Below are positions 8,224 through 15,424 of a DNA stretch of 43,203 bases, one piece after another; the first letter of the stretch is position 1, and each line of letters opens with the position of its first letter. The notes below the pieces were generated by a model. It searched no databases, was not told where the DNA came from, and saw only the letters and a program-made list of their open reading frames with translations. The stretch covers positions 1 to 43,203 of the forward strand of contig JASMLP010000180.1 of the NCBI GenBank assembly GCA_030748635.1, read 5' to 3'. A program made the position numbers and the translations under genes. The stretch is from Planctomycetota bacterium (GTDB lineage: Bacteria; Planctomycetota; JACQVV01; JASMLP01).

Positions 8224-9132
8224 ATGGAAAACGTCAAAAATCTTCTAACCGGGGTTATCCCACGGATGAGTGACTGTCTCAATATCATCACCGAGGGGAA
8301 AGAAGTCTCGGTATCTTTGCGTGATGTCGAGAGAGGGGGATTGGATGGGATCCCAGAGTCGCTTCGGGGACCGTGTCTCCTGAGCGAAGGCGACATCGGG
8401 GGGCTTTCGACCCGAATCGTGTTTCTTGTCCCCGACACATTGGTCTACGTCGGATTGATGTTGGGGCAAGATGAAACGGAGATCGCTCAACTGCTGGACT
8501 CCGGGTTTGGGGACAGTGAGCAAGACGCATTTGGTGAGGCGATGAATCAGGTTTTTGGCCAACTCGGATTAGGGTTTACCGATGGCCTTGGGGTCGAAGC
8601 TCCAGGTCGTTCGGGTGTTTTGAAAACCGTCGATTTGTCGGGCGCTGACGCCCAGGATCTTGGGAGCGATTTGGGCGACGATCTCTTCATCGCGACGATG
8701 GACCTCTCCATCGAAGGCTACGATACCTCCACAGCGATGATGCTGTGGCCCGCCGATCGGTTAGAAGAAATGGCCGCAGGGGGCGCTTCAGCGCCAAGCC
8801 CATCTGCTCCTGAACCTTCCGAGGCGGTTTTCCCGATGGATTCGCAAGCGACGCCGACTGACTCGGAGGGAGGGGCTCTGGACTACCGTCGGGTTCTTGA
8901 TCTCGAGGTGCCTATCAAGGTCGTTTTGGCAGGAAAACAGATGGATGTTCGGGATGTTCTGGAACTGAATCTCGGGACCGTGATCGAATTTCCCAAGTGT
9001 TGCGACGAATTTCTCGATTTCTACGTCGGCAACAAGTGTATTGCGCAGGGAGAGGCGGCTAAGCAAGGGGAGCACTTTTGCTTACAGATCAAGAAAATCG
9101 GTACGCCGGCGGAGATCGTTCGCAGTCTGTGA
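8224..9132 (+). CDS. FliY-like protein: CheC-type domain plus C-terminal FliN/SpoA domain
   Basis: A 302-aa protein. The last 75 residues are a SpoA (FliN/FliM C-terminal) domain: 'LDLEVPIKVVLAGKQMDVRD', then 'LNLGTVIEF', ending with 'YVGNKCIAQGEA'. The N-terminal part looks like the CheC/CheX/FliM-middle fold and contains the phosphatase signature D-x3-E-x2-N as D101, E105 and N108. A Ser/Pro-rich linker joins them. This is the FliY arrangement, in which a CheY-P phosphatase is part of the flagellar switch. No other flagellar or chemotaxis gene is nearby. ATG 8224 is preferred over TTG 8203 because AGGA lies 11 bases before it. A good promoter is upstream, and the stop overlaps the next gene as GTGA. 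Confidence 0.8.
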   Translation: MENVKNLLTGVIPRMSDCLNIITEGKEVSVSLRDVERGGLDGIPESLRGPCLLSEGDIGGLSTRIVFLVPDTLVYVGLMLGQDETEIAQLLDSGFGDSEQDAFGEAMNQVFGQLGLGFTDGLGVEAPGRSGVLKTVDLSGADAQDLGSDLGDDLFIATMDLSIEGYDTSTAMMLWPADRLEEMAAGGASAPSPSAPEPSEAVFPMDSQATPTDSEGGALDYRRVLDLEVPIKVVLAGKQMDVRDVLELNLGTVIEFPKCCDEFLDFYVGNKCIAQGEAAKQGEHFCLQIKKIGTPAEIVRSL

Positions 9133-10043
9133 TTGATCCGCATGGCGGCGAAGAAAACACTTCTTCGATAGAGATCGCTTGTGAGGACGGTTGGGTTCTT
9201 CGAGGTGTCTATCATCCGGCTTTCGGACAATCGCGGGGGGCGCTTGTCATGGGGCATGCGATGATGGTGGATTCCCGTTCACTAGACCGACCCGCTGGAT
9301 CCGGGTTGGCGAGTCTGCTGGCCTCCCGGGGTTTTGAAACGTATCGATTCGATTTTCGGGGTCACGGTAAGAGCGAGCCCAGGACGGCGAAGGGGCCGGA
9401 CTGGTCCTATGACGACATCGTTTTTCGTGATATTCCCGCCATGATCGCGGCGGTTTCAGAGCGTCATCCAGATCTCCCGATGGGCATGATCGGTCACAGC
9501 CTTGCCGGCCACGCAGGTCTGGTTCGAATGGGGCAGGAGCCTGAATTGCCGGTGAAGGCTTTTGTCGCCCTGGCCACGAATATCTGGGCTCCTCCGTTTG
9601 AACCCACGGTTTGGAAACGTTTTTTCAAGTCCTCTATTTTGGGAGTTTGGCACCTTCTCGCTCGAGGGTTCGGATATTTCCCCTCACGACGCTTTCGAAT
9701 CGGCCCGGCCGACGTGTCCGTGGGGATGATTGCGCAGTGTTCCGGATGGTTTCGTCGGGGCGGATACCTCGCTCTCGATGGCACCGACTTTCTGATGGGA
9801 CTTCGTGCGGTGAAGATTCCGGTTCTTTCTGTGACCGCGGAAAAAGATCGTTTTCTGGCCCCCACGAAAGAGGTCGATCGCTTGATGGGTCATTTGACCT
9901 CCTCTCGGGTTGAGCATTGGGTGGTTCCAGGAACCCACATGTCGATCGTTTGTGATCCGATGAGTCAGCCTTTGTGGCGTCGACTTGCGGATTGGTTTGA
10001 AAACGAGTTGTGTTCAGTCGCTGATTCAGAAGCGACCATGTAG
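9129..10043 (+). CDS. Alpha/beta hydrolase
   Basis: A 304-aa alpha/beta-hydrolase-fold protein. The nucleophile elbow is 'GMIGHSLAGHAG' (Ser), the acid is probably the Asp in 'VTAEKDRFL', and the catalytic His is in 'VPGTHMSI'. The oxyanion region is 'VMGHAMMVDSR'. It is similar in layout to the COG4757 group of predicted hydrolases; no substrate can be inferred. The start is GTG 9129, overlapping the stop of the FliY-like gene, so the two are likely co-transcribed. The frame stays open upstream to 9078, but that would place it inside the SpoA domain of the other gene. Confidence 0.85.
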   Translation: MIDPHGGEENTSSIEIACEDGWVLRGVYHPAFGQSRGALVMGHAMMVDSRSLDRPAGSGLASLLASRGFETYRFDFRGHGKSEPRTAKGPDWSYDDIVFRDIPAMIAAVSERHPDLPMGMIGHSLAGHAGLVRMGQEPELPVKAFVALATNIWAPPFEPTVWKRFFKSSILGVWHLLARGFGYFPSRRFRIGPADVSVGMIAQCSGWFRRGGYLALDGTDFLMGLRAVKIPVLSVTAEKDRFLAPTKEVDRLMGHLTSSRVEHWVVPGTHMSIVCDPMSQPLWRRLADWFENELCSVADSEATM

Positions 10044-10144
10044 AGGGCTCGCAGAGGAAATTTTCCGAACGCCAAGAGGTCCCGCTACTCTCCCGCTCAA
10101 AGAGGGAAAAGGTTTTTCACAACTCCGGGATCGAAGGAGTCGGA

Positions 10145-10735
10145 CTAAGGTTGGACGCGTTGTCGGTTCCAGTGCCCGGAATCGGTTCGTGTGAAGACCA
10201 GGCGGTCGTGCAAGCGGTTCATCTGTCCCTGCCAGAACTCTATCTGCTGAGGAATCAACCGATAACCTCCCCAGAAATCGGGTCGGGGTATCGGCCCTTC
10301 GGGAAAACGATTGCGCATGATTTCGAACCGTTCGTTTAGCACCTCACGGGTTTCTATTGGACAGGATTGATCCGAAGCCCATGCGGCGATCTGGCTGCCC
10401 CGGGGGCGCATCGACCAGTAGCGGTCAGACAGAGTCGATTCCAACTGCCGGATGGATCCATCGATCCGGATTTGGCGTTCCATCGATTTCCAATGAAATC
10501 CAAGCGAAGCCCGCGGTAGGTGTTCTATGTCGAGGGCTTTTTGGGACTTGTAATTGGTGAAGAAGTCGAAACCAGAACTGGAAAAACTTTTGATAAGAAC
10601 AACACGCACTCTAGGAAATCCGTCCGGCGTGATGGTGGCAAGGGCCGCAGCCTCAGGAAGTGTAGATTCCTGAGACTCCGCTTCCTGAAACCACTTCTGG
10701 AACGTGACGATAGGGTCCGCGTTGGCTTGGGTCAT
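10145..10735 (-). CDS. pdxH: Pyridoxamine 5'-phosphate oxidase
   Basis: A 196-aa FMN flavoprotein that makes pyridoxal 5'-phosphate from the pyridoxine or pyridoxamine phosphates. Diagnostic segments are 'PRVRVVLIKSF' and 'FFTNYKSQKALDI' (FMN binding), 'RPRGSQIAAWASDQS', and the C-terminal 'FWGGYRLIPQQIEFWQG' followed by 'RLHDRLVF'. Length is close to that of the enterobacterial enzyme minus its flexible N terminus. It lies 57 bp downstream of the selenoprotein candidate and is probably the last gene of that unit. It converges with the hydrolase gene; the 100 bp between them hold only a weak 5-bp stem (ACTCC/GGAGT). Confidence 0.95.
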   Translation of the reverse strand: MTQANADPIVTFQKWFQEAESQESTLPEAAALATITPDGFPRVRVVLIKSFSSSGFDFFTNYKSQKALDIEHLPRASLGFHWKSMERQIRIDGSIRQLESTLSDRYWSMRPRGSQIAAWASDQSCPIETREVLNERFEIMRNRFPEGPIPRPDFWGGYRLIPQQIEFWQGQMNRLHDRLVFTRTDSGHWNRQRVQP

Positions 10736-10792
10736 TCCGGATCTTCGCTTCGGGGTGCTGGGTGGAATTTCTCCGTGTTGAGGATTTCCGTC

Positions 10793-11788
10793 TCAGTTCA
10801 AGAATCCCGCCAAGGCCTGGGCTCGCTTGCCTACGGTGGTCTCTCCATACTTTAGCATGAACTGCTGGAGTCCTTTTTTAAGGCCCGGACTTGGGCCTGA
10901 CTTGTACAGGGAGCTTTCGATTCGGCTCAGCATGGTGGATGCCCGGGTTTCTTGTTTCCACTCATCTCCCTCAAAAAGGGTTTTGAGAGAAGCGACCTGG
11001 GATGCGAATTCCTGATTCCCCTTGGATCCTTTCTTGAGGGCGCTGTATAGCGCGTAGGCTTCGCTGGGATATCCATTTTGGCGGAGCCACTGAACTCGCT
11101 TCACTTGTTCTGAAAATTTGTCCTGGATGGCCTGGGCCGCTTGTTTGGCCGCTTCGACCGCTTTTTCGGGATCTTTCCGGCCTGGCTTCGCGATCACCTT
11201 GTTCGCCTCTTTGAGCGCTTTGGCGTATTGTCCTCGGTCCATCGAGAGGTAGGGGCGCAGAACGGTTTTGGGAACCGAGCCGATGAGGGGGTGGGGTTGG
11301 CGAAGCATCTTGTCGATTTTCGACTCGATTTCACTTTTCATGCGGGCGGAATTACCGGTAAGAACGATTTTTCCCATGGGGTCGAGCAACGCAAACTGTG
11401 GAAGACCCCTTCCGGGGAGGCTGCAGGGACGTTCTGATGTCCACATCGCATTCGTCCCCAGCCATTTTCGTTCAAAGGCCATGGCCAGAATATTGTTTTT
11501 AGGGCTCCCCTGGCTTTCGACAAAGATTACCTGGATTTTGTTACCGAGTTTTTTCTGTAGTTGAATCGCAGCCGGAACCGACGCGTGAGTGCAGGCTCCT
11601 CACTGGGTTCCCCAGAAATCGATGAGGACCGGTTTCCCGCGGAGGTCGGCAAGGCTAGTGGTACCTCGGCCGTTGAATGGCATTTCACGAAATGTGTATT
11701 CCGGGCTATCGCCGACACTGTTGTTTTGTGCAATGAGTGGCGATGCAAGAAGGATGAGGGACAGGACTGGGGTGATGTAGTTTTTCAT
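10793..11788 (-). CDS. TlpA-like thioredoxin, probable selenoprotein (in-frame TGA = Sec63)
   Basis: The frame from ATG 11788 to 10793 is 332 codons and is broken by a single TGA at 11602-11600. The N terminus is a signal peptide (residues 1-20). Residues 44-62 lead into a thioredoxin fold ('GKPVLIDFWGTQ'); the TGA follows, then Gly-Ala-Cys. In TlpA/thioredoxin proteins this position is the first Cys of CxxC, so reading TGA as Sec gives U63-G-A-C66. Downstream the fold continues without a break: 'NKIQVIFVES', and the cis-Pro loop 'GLPQFALLD'. From about residue 160 there is a helical, Lys-rich extension to 331 aa. A hairpin of bacterial SECIS type follows the TGA. Other genes here end normally at TGA, so the code is not reassigned. 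Likely function: periplasmic thiol-disulfide exchange. A TGT/TGC-to-TGA mutation or sequencing error is the alternative. Confidence 0.8.
11567..11585 (-). promoter_or_regulatory. Candidate bacterial SECIS element
   Basis: On the minus strand RNA, CGC-GUC pairs with GGC-U-GCG: six pairs (one G-U) with one bulged U, closing the six-base loop GGUUCC (11579-11574). The loop begins 20 nt after the UGA. Known bacterial SECIS hairpins lie within the coding sequence just downstream of the UGA and carry G/GU at the start of the apical loop for SelB binding, as seen here. The hairpin was drawn by eye, without a folding energy. Confidence 0.6.
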
Positions 11789-11836
11789 GTCGGTATTATG
11801 ATTGCATGAGAAGAGAAAAGCGAACCCCGAAAGGGG

Positions 11837-12304
11837 TCAAAGTGAGTTTGTTAGATCTCTTTTTTCGAAAGATTCGAGAATTTGGCGAAAAGAATCGGGA
11901 ACCGGAATGGGCCGCAAGGAATCCATGTCGATGGCGACGTGGGTGGATCCACCGGAAGCGAGGGTGTTCCCGGTTTTCCTGTGAGTGAAGAGGAACTGGA
12001 ATCGAAAGCTGGTTTCTCCCATTTCGGCCACTCGGACATGAATCACGATCGGGTCGTCATAACGAGCTGGTTGGTGAAAGTCGCAGGTGGAGTTAACGAC
12101 TACATTGTCAAACCCTTTGATCGGGCGACCTTGCTCCATGAGGTCTAGATTTCTGAGGTAATCGACTCGACCGACATCCATGTAGGTGAAGTAGTTGCCG
12201 TGAAACACGATGCCCACCGCGTCGGTTTCGTTGAGACGTACGCGAACTTCGGTTGAAAAGGTGAAGTCCGATCGCTGAGGGAGGGGGGGGGTGGAGGATT
12301 TCAG
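11837..12304 (-). CDS. YbgC/4HBT-type acyl-CoA thioesterase
   Basis: This is a hotdog-fold thioesterase. The key segment 'VRLNETDAVGIVFHGNYF' holds the catalytic Asp (TDA) and the family's His/Tyr. Later 'DVGRVDYLRNL' and 'HVAIDMDSLRPIPVP' are typical. The first GTG (12217) lies after the catalytic Asp, so a start there would give a truncated, inactive protein. Between the in-frame TAA near 12334 and 12217 there is no ATG, GTG or TTG. CTG 12304 is the best remaining start (155 aa), though no clear Shine-Dalgarno precedes it. A nine-C run falls in the N-terminal codons, so a length error there is an alternative, but I found no better start in the other frames. The gene leads the unit with the selenoprotein and pdxH. 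Confidence 0.8.
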   Translation of the reverse strand: MKSSTPPLPQRSDFTFSTEVRVRLNETDAVGIVFHGNYFTYMDVGRVDYLRNLDLMEQGRPIKGFDNVVVNSTCDFHQPARYDDPIVIHVRVAEMGETSFRFQFLFTHRKTGNTLASGGSTHVAIDMDSLRPIPVPDSFRQILESFEKRDLTNSL

Positions 12305-12766
12305 GGGAATTTCTCGGGAAGTTGGGATTTAGGTGCCCAGTTCCATGTCGGGGTGTTTCGTGCGCCCAAACCGACTGGGACAGAGATTCTACCCGGAGAT
12401 CCCCCCTTCGAGGGGCCCTGGATCGTGAAAGAGCTGATAAATGATGCCGTTTCAGTCGAATTCCGAGCGCCTTTCGTCCTCGATCGGGTTCAGGTCGAGT
12501 GTGCATCTTCGGATCGAATCCCCTCTCGATTCGGGTGACTACCTGCATAGTATAGTTTGACATTTTTATGCAACGTTTTCTGGATATTTTATGAATCCAT
12601 TCGGTATTTTCGGGTTACTTCGTCCTCGAAATCGGAAAAAGCCCGTTTTTTTAGAAAAAATAGGTATTTGCCGTTTACACCTATCCGCATCGGCGCCTAG
12701 ACATATGTCCAAATCGGTCCCATCCGCCGATCCGAAGAAATCGGAAACTTGAACGAAAGGGGCGGA

Positions 12767-12856
12767 ATGCGCCTTCTTCTCGCCTGTTTCGGGGTCTCAG
12801 GGGTGTTTCTTCCAGGAGGATGTACTCAAGGTACTTTGGGTATCCTCACGGTCTGA
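12767..12856 (+). CDS. Possible small lipoprotein-like peptide (29 aa)
   Basis: An ATG preceded by AAAGGGGCGGA opens a 29-codon frame. It begins 'MRLLLACFGVSGVFLPGGC' and ends 'TQGTLGILTV'. This is a hydrophobic leader followed by PGGC, which resembles a lipobox, leaving an 11-residue lipopeptide. It has no recognised homologue and could be chance, so it is a low-confidence call. Confidence 0.3.
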   Translation: MRLLLACFGVSGVFLPGGCTQGTLGILTV

Positions 12857-12893
12857 AATGACGATTGAAACGCCATCAAATCGAGCGATGGGG

Positions 12894-12924
12894 ACATTTT
12901 TATCACTTCGTGATCAAAAAATGT
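12894..12924. other. Imperfect inverted repeat, AT-rich stem
   Basis: ACATTTTTATCAC and GTGATCAAAAAATGT enclose a TTC loop; there is one bulged base and one extra A. Having U/A runs on both sides, it could work as a terminator in either direction, for the small ORF upstream or as part of a leader. Confidence 0.45.
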
Positions 12925-12934
12925 AAAAAACATG

Positions 12935-12962
12935 TTGCAGTGGCTTTCGAGAGACGTATGCT
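12935..12962 (+). promoter_or_regulatory. Candidate promoter for the sugar transferase gene
   Basis: TTGCAG (12935-12940), a 16-bp spacer and TATGCT (12957-12962). Each hexamer matches the sigma-70 consensus at about four positions. It lies 98 bp before the ATG. Confidence 0.4.
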
Positions 12963-13059
12963 ATCAAAGCAGCTATGAGAAAGCCGTCTTTAGGGGTCGG
13001 CTATCAATCGAGTTGAGACAACGTTGGGGAACGGGGTCTCATTCAGGAAGACGGGACAC

Positions 13060-14463
13060 ATGTTAAGGCGGCACAGCCAACTCATGGTTGCAGGGCTCTT
13101 ACTGCTAGATCTAGCGGTAACCGGGTGTGCCTGGACACTTGCCTATCTCGTCCGTTTCGAATCCGAATGGATTCCGATCCATCTGGATTTTCCGCCCCTG
13201 GAAACTTACCTGTCCCTTTTGCCCCTCTTGTTGCTCGTTGCAGCGGCGGTTTATCGCACGGGACGACTTTACCTTCCCAGGCGAGTGCAGGGATACCATC
13301 GCGAGATCTGGGCTCTACTGCGCGCGAATTTCATCCTATTTTTCGCCGTTTTTACCTTTACCAACATCTATCAGCCCTCGGTGTACTCTCGAGCCGTTTT
13401 CGTCCTGTTCTCTCTGATCAATTTCGGAATGCTCGTTGTGAGCCGGGTTACCTTTCGAATGGTGTTGCGACATCTTCGCAAGCGTGGTTACAACCGACGT
13501 TACGCGTTGGTCGTTGGGACAGGCCCCTCAGCTCAAAATCTGGTTGAAGTGTTAAAGGCGAATGCCTGGACTGCGGTGGAGCCGATCGGATTTCTGGAAT
13601 CCAAGAGCCAAGGGGCGGGTTCAGAGGTTTGTGGTTTACCCGTACTGGGAACGTGTGATGACCTTGGAAGAATCCTGGGTGAAACAACAGTCGACCAGAT
13701 CTTCATCGCTCTTTCATACCAGGAAAGCAATTCGATGGAGGTCGTCTTCGGTGCGTTGGGTGATCAGATGATCGATGTCAAAATCGTGCCGGACACCTTG
13801 AGTCTAGCCACGTTGAACACATCGATCGGACAACTCGATGGCGTACCGATCATCTCGTTGCGTGAAAGTCCGCTCTATGGATTGAATCTGGTAGCTAAAC
13901 GTCTTTCCGATATTTTCTTCGCGTTGGTGGCGTTGCTCGTATTCAGTCTGCCCATGATGCTGATTGCCGCGCTCGTGCGCTGGAGCAGTCCAGGCCCAGT
14001 GATCTACCGACAGCGACGGATGGGACTGGATGGTCGTACGTTCGATATTTTGAAATTTCGTACCATGAAAATGGGTGCTGAGATCGAGAGTGGAGCGGTT
14101 TGGGCTCAAGAAGGAGATCCACGAAAGACATTCCTGGGGACCTTTCTTCGCAAAACGAGCCTGGATGAGCTGCCTCAGTTCGTCAATGTTCTACGAGGAG
14201 AGATGTCGGTAGTTGGTCCTCGACCAGAGCGGCCCGAATTCATAGAAAAATTTCGACGGGAAATTCCCCGTTACATGCTTCGCCACAAGATGAAAGCTGG
14301 GATCACCGGGTGGGCCCAGGTAAATGGGTGGCGAGGGAATACGTCGATCAAGAAACGAATCCAGTTTGACCTCTATTACATAGAAAATTGGTCTCTCTGG
14401 TTCGATATTCGGATCATGTTTCTCACCCTATTCCGCGGTTTCGTGAACGAGAACGCCTACTGA
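13060..14463 (+). CDS. Exopolysaccharide polyprenyl glycosylphosphotransferase (WcaJ-type)
   Basis: A 467-aa integral membrane enzyme that transfers a sugar-1-phosphate to undecaprenyl phosphate, the first step of exopolysaccharide or capsule building. There are four N-terminal membrane helices (to about residue 130), a CoA-binding-like/Rossmann domain starting at 'RYALVVGTGPSA', another membrane hairpin ('LVAKRLSDIFFALVALL'), then the catalytic domain with 'SPGPVIYRQRRMGLDG' and 'FDILKFRTM', and the Asp/Glu-Leu-Pro-Gln site 'TSLDELPQFVNVLRGEMSVV', ending 'GPRPERPEF'. ATG 13060 is chosen; TTG 13024 is in frame but unsupported. No glycosyltransferases follow, so it is an isolated initiating enzyme. 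Confidence 0.92.
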   Translation: MLRRHSQLMVAGLLLLDLAVTGCAWTLAYLVRFESEWIPIHLDFPPLETYLSLLPLLLLVAAAVYRTGRLYLPRRVQGYHREIWALLRANFILFFAVFTFTNIYQPSVYSRAVFVLFSLINFGMLVVSRVTFRMVLRHLRKRGYNRRYALVVGTGPSAQNLVEVLKANAWTAVEPIGFLESKSQGAGSEVCGLPVLGTCDDLGRILGETTVDQIFIALSYQESNSMEVVFGALGDQMIDVKIVPDTLSLATLNTSIGQLDGVPIISLRESPLYGLNLVAKRLSDIFFALVALLVFSLPMMLIAALVRWSSPGPVIYRQRRMGLDGRTFDILKFRTMKMGAEIESGAVWAQEGDPRKTFLGTFLRKTSLDELPQFVNVLRGEMSVVGPRPERPEFIEKFRREIPRYMLRHKMKAGITGWAQVNGWRGNTSIKKRIQFDLYYIENWSLWFDIRIMFLTLFRGFVNENAY

Positions 14464-14487
14464 TCGAAAGGAGGTGAGTCTGGGAAA

Positions 14488-14583
14488 TTGTTGTTGGTGC
14501 TAGAAGAGCAGACGCGTATCAGGGAAAAGATAGGAGAGCACGCTAACGTTCTAAAATTGTCACCAACCGTTGTTCGGAGGTAA
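14488..14583 (+). CDS. Possible short upstream ORF before the sigma factor gene
   Basis: Thirty-one codons from TTG 14488 (or GTG 14497) to TAA 14583, in the same frame as the sugar transferase and ending six bases before the ATC start of the sigma gene. A near-perfect anti-16S match, AAAGGAGGTGA (14467-14477), lies upstream but 13 bases from the TTG, farther than normal. The peptide ('VLEEQTRIREKIGEHANVL') is not recognised. It may be a leader peptide or simply an open frame. Confidence 0.25.
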   Translation: MLLVLEEQTRIREKIGEHANVLKLSPTVVRR

Positions 14584-14588
14584 GTACC

Positions 14589-15410
14589 ATCGCTAAGGAT
14601 CAAGACCTCGAGGCCTATCTTCGCGACATCAATGAGATTTCGCTTCTGACCGCTCAGGACGAACGAGATCTGGCTTATGCCATACGTCGTGGAGATTCGT
14701 TAGCTCGAGAAAGAATGATTCGCGCTAATTTGAGGCTAGTCGTTTCTATCGCCAAGTGCTACGTCAATCGTGGGTTGAGTTTCATGGACCTCATCGAAGA
14801 GGGCAACCTGGGACTTCTCAAGGCGGTAGAGCGTTTCGACCCAGCCGAAAACTGTCGTTTTTCGACTTATGCAACCTGGTGGATCAAACAATCGATTCGC
14901 AGGTCGTTGATCAATTCAACGAAAACCGTTCGCATCCCCAGTTATATGGTGGATTTGATCAGTAAATGGAAAACTGTAACTATGGAACTCAATCATCGTT
15001 TGGGCAGGCAGCCGACTATCGAAGAGACGGCTGAAGCTATGGAATTGCCCAAAACATCATTAGGACTCGTCAAACGAGCTATTCGTACGAGCCGAAACTC
15101 CGGCCAGGCCATCAGTCTGGACACGCTGGAATCGATGGATGACATCATCGAGGACCATGATGGGAAACGTCCTGAAGACGTTCTCATTGAACGCTTGCAA
15201 AAAGAACAGGTTGTCGAACTCGTCAACGGGTTGGGCGATCGTGAAGCTCAGATCATGCAACTGAGGTACGGTCTCAAGGGAGATGAGCCGATGACTCTGA
15301 AGCAGATCGGAGAGCGAGTTAATTTGACGAGGGAACGCATTCGCCAGATCGAAAATGAAGTTCTGCGGAAGCTCCATTCGATGATGACTCGCGAAGTTCA
15401 GCGAGCTTGA
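14589..15410 (+). CDS. SigA-type RNA polymerase sigma factor (sigma-70 regions 1.2-4)
   Basis: At 273 aa it lacks region 1.1. Region 1.2 is at the N terminus ('LEAYLRDINEISLLTAQDE'), region 2 holds 'RANLRLVVSIAK', 'FMDLIEEGNLGLL' and the -10 recognition helix 'FSTYATWWIKQSIRRSL', region 3 holds 'VRIPSYMVDLI', and region 4 ends with 'VNLTRERIRQIENEVLRKL'. This short form with 'AYLRDINE' and 'IPSYMV' resembles sigma factors of planctomycetes. The in-frame TAA at 14544 and the first ATG at 14715 (which would delete region 1.2) leave no ATG, GTG or TTG start. ATC 14589 has GGAGG (14576-14580) eight bases upstream and would begin 'M-AKDQDLEAYLRDI'. So an ATC start is inferred. The HemW gene overlaps its stop or follows closely. 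Confidence 0.93.
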   Translation: MAKDQDLEAYLRDINEISLLTAQDERDLAYAIRRGDSLARERMIRANLRLVVSIAKCYVNRGLSFMDLIEEGNLGLLKAVERFDPAENCRFSTYATWWIKQSIRRSLINSTKTVRIPSYMVDLISKWKTVTMELNHRLGRQPTIEETAEAMELPKTSLGLVKRAIRTSRNSGQAISLDTLESMDDIIEDHDGKRPEDVLIERLQKEQVVELVNGLGDREAQIMQLRYGLKGDEPMTLKQIGERVNLTRERIRQIENEVLRKLHSMMTREVQRA

Positions 15411-15424
15411 CCGGGGGAGGGGGA

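Larger units (their letters stand above)
12305..13059. other. Long, partly AT-rich intergenic region
   Basis: About 750 bp separate the thioesterase and sugar transferase genes. From 12540 to 12700 it is clearly AT-rich for this window. It contains a possible 29-residue lipoprotein-like ORF, one imperfect long hairpin and a candidate promoter (listed separately). On the plus strand a frame is open from after 12262 to a TGA at 12538 with protein-like composition ('FEGPWIVKELINDAV'), but it has no good start or Shine-Dalgarno and partly overlaps the thioesterase in antisense. It may be a gene remnant. No tRNA or riboswitch was recognised. Confidence 0.5.

Noticed and set aside
11600..11602. TGA reassigned to Trp or Gly throughout the genome
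   Set aside because: Many genes in this window, such as gcvH, apt and dnaJ-region genes, end correctly at TGA, so a general recoding is excluded.
12281..12290. Frameshift in the poly-C run as the cause of the missing thioesterase start
   Set aside because: Shifting to either of the other two frames does not reach a well-placed ATG or GTG upstream, so it does not solve the problem. A CTG start remains preferable.
12353..12538. Plus-strand ORF of 61 codons with protein-like text
   Set aside because: No Shine-Dalgarno, no good start, and no recognised family. Kept only as a possible remnant in the intergenic note.
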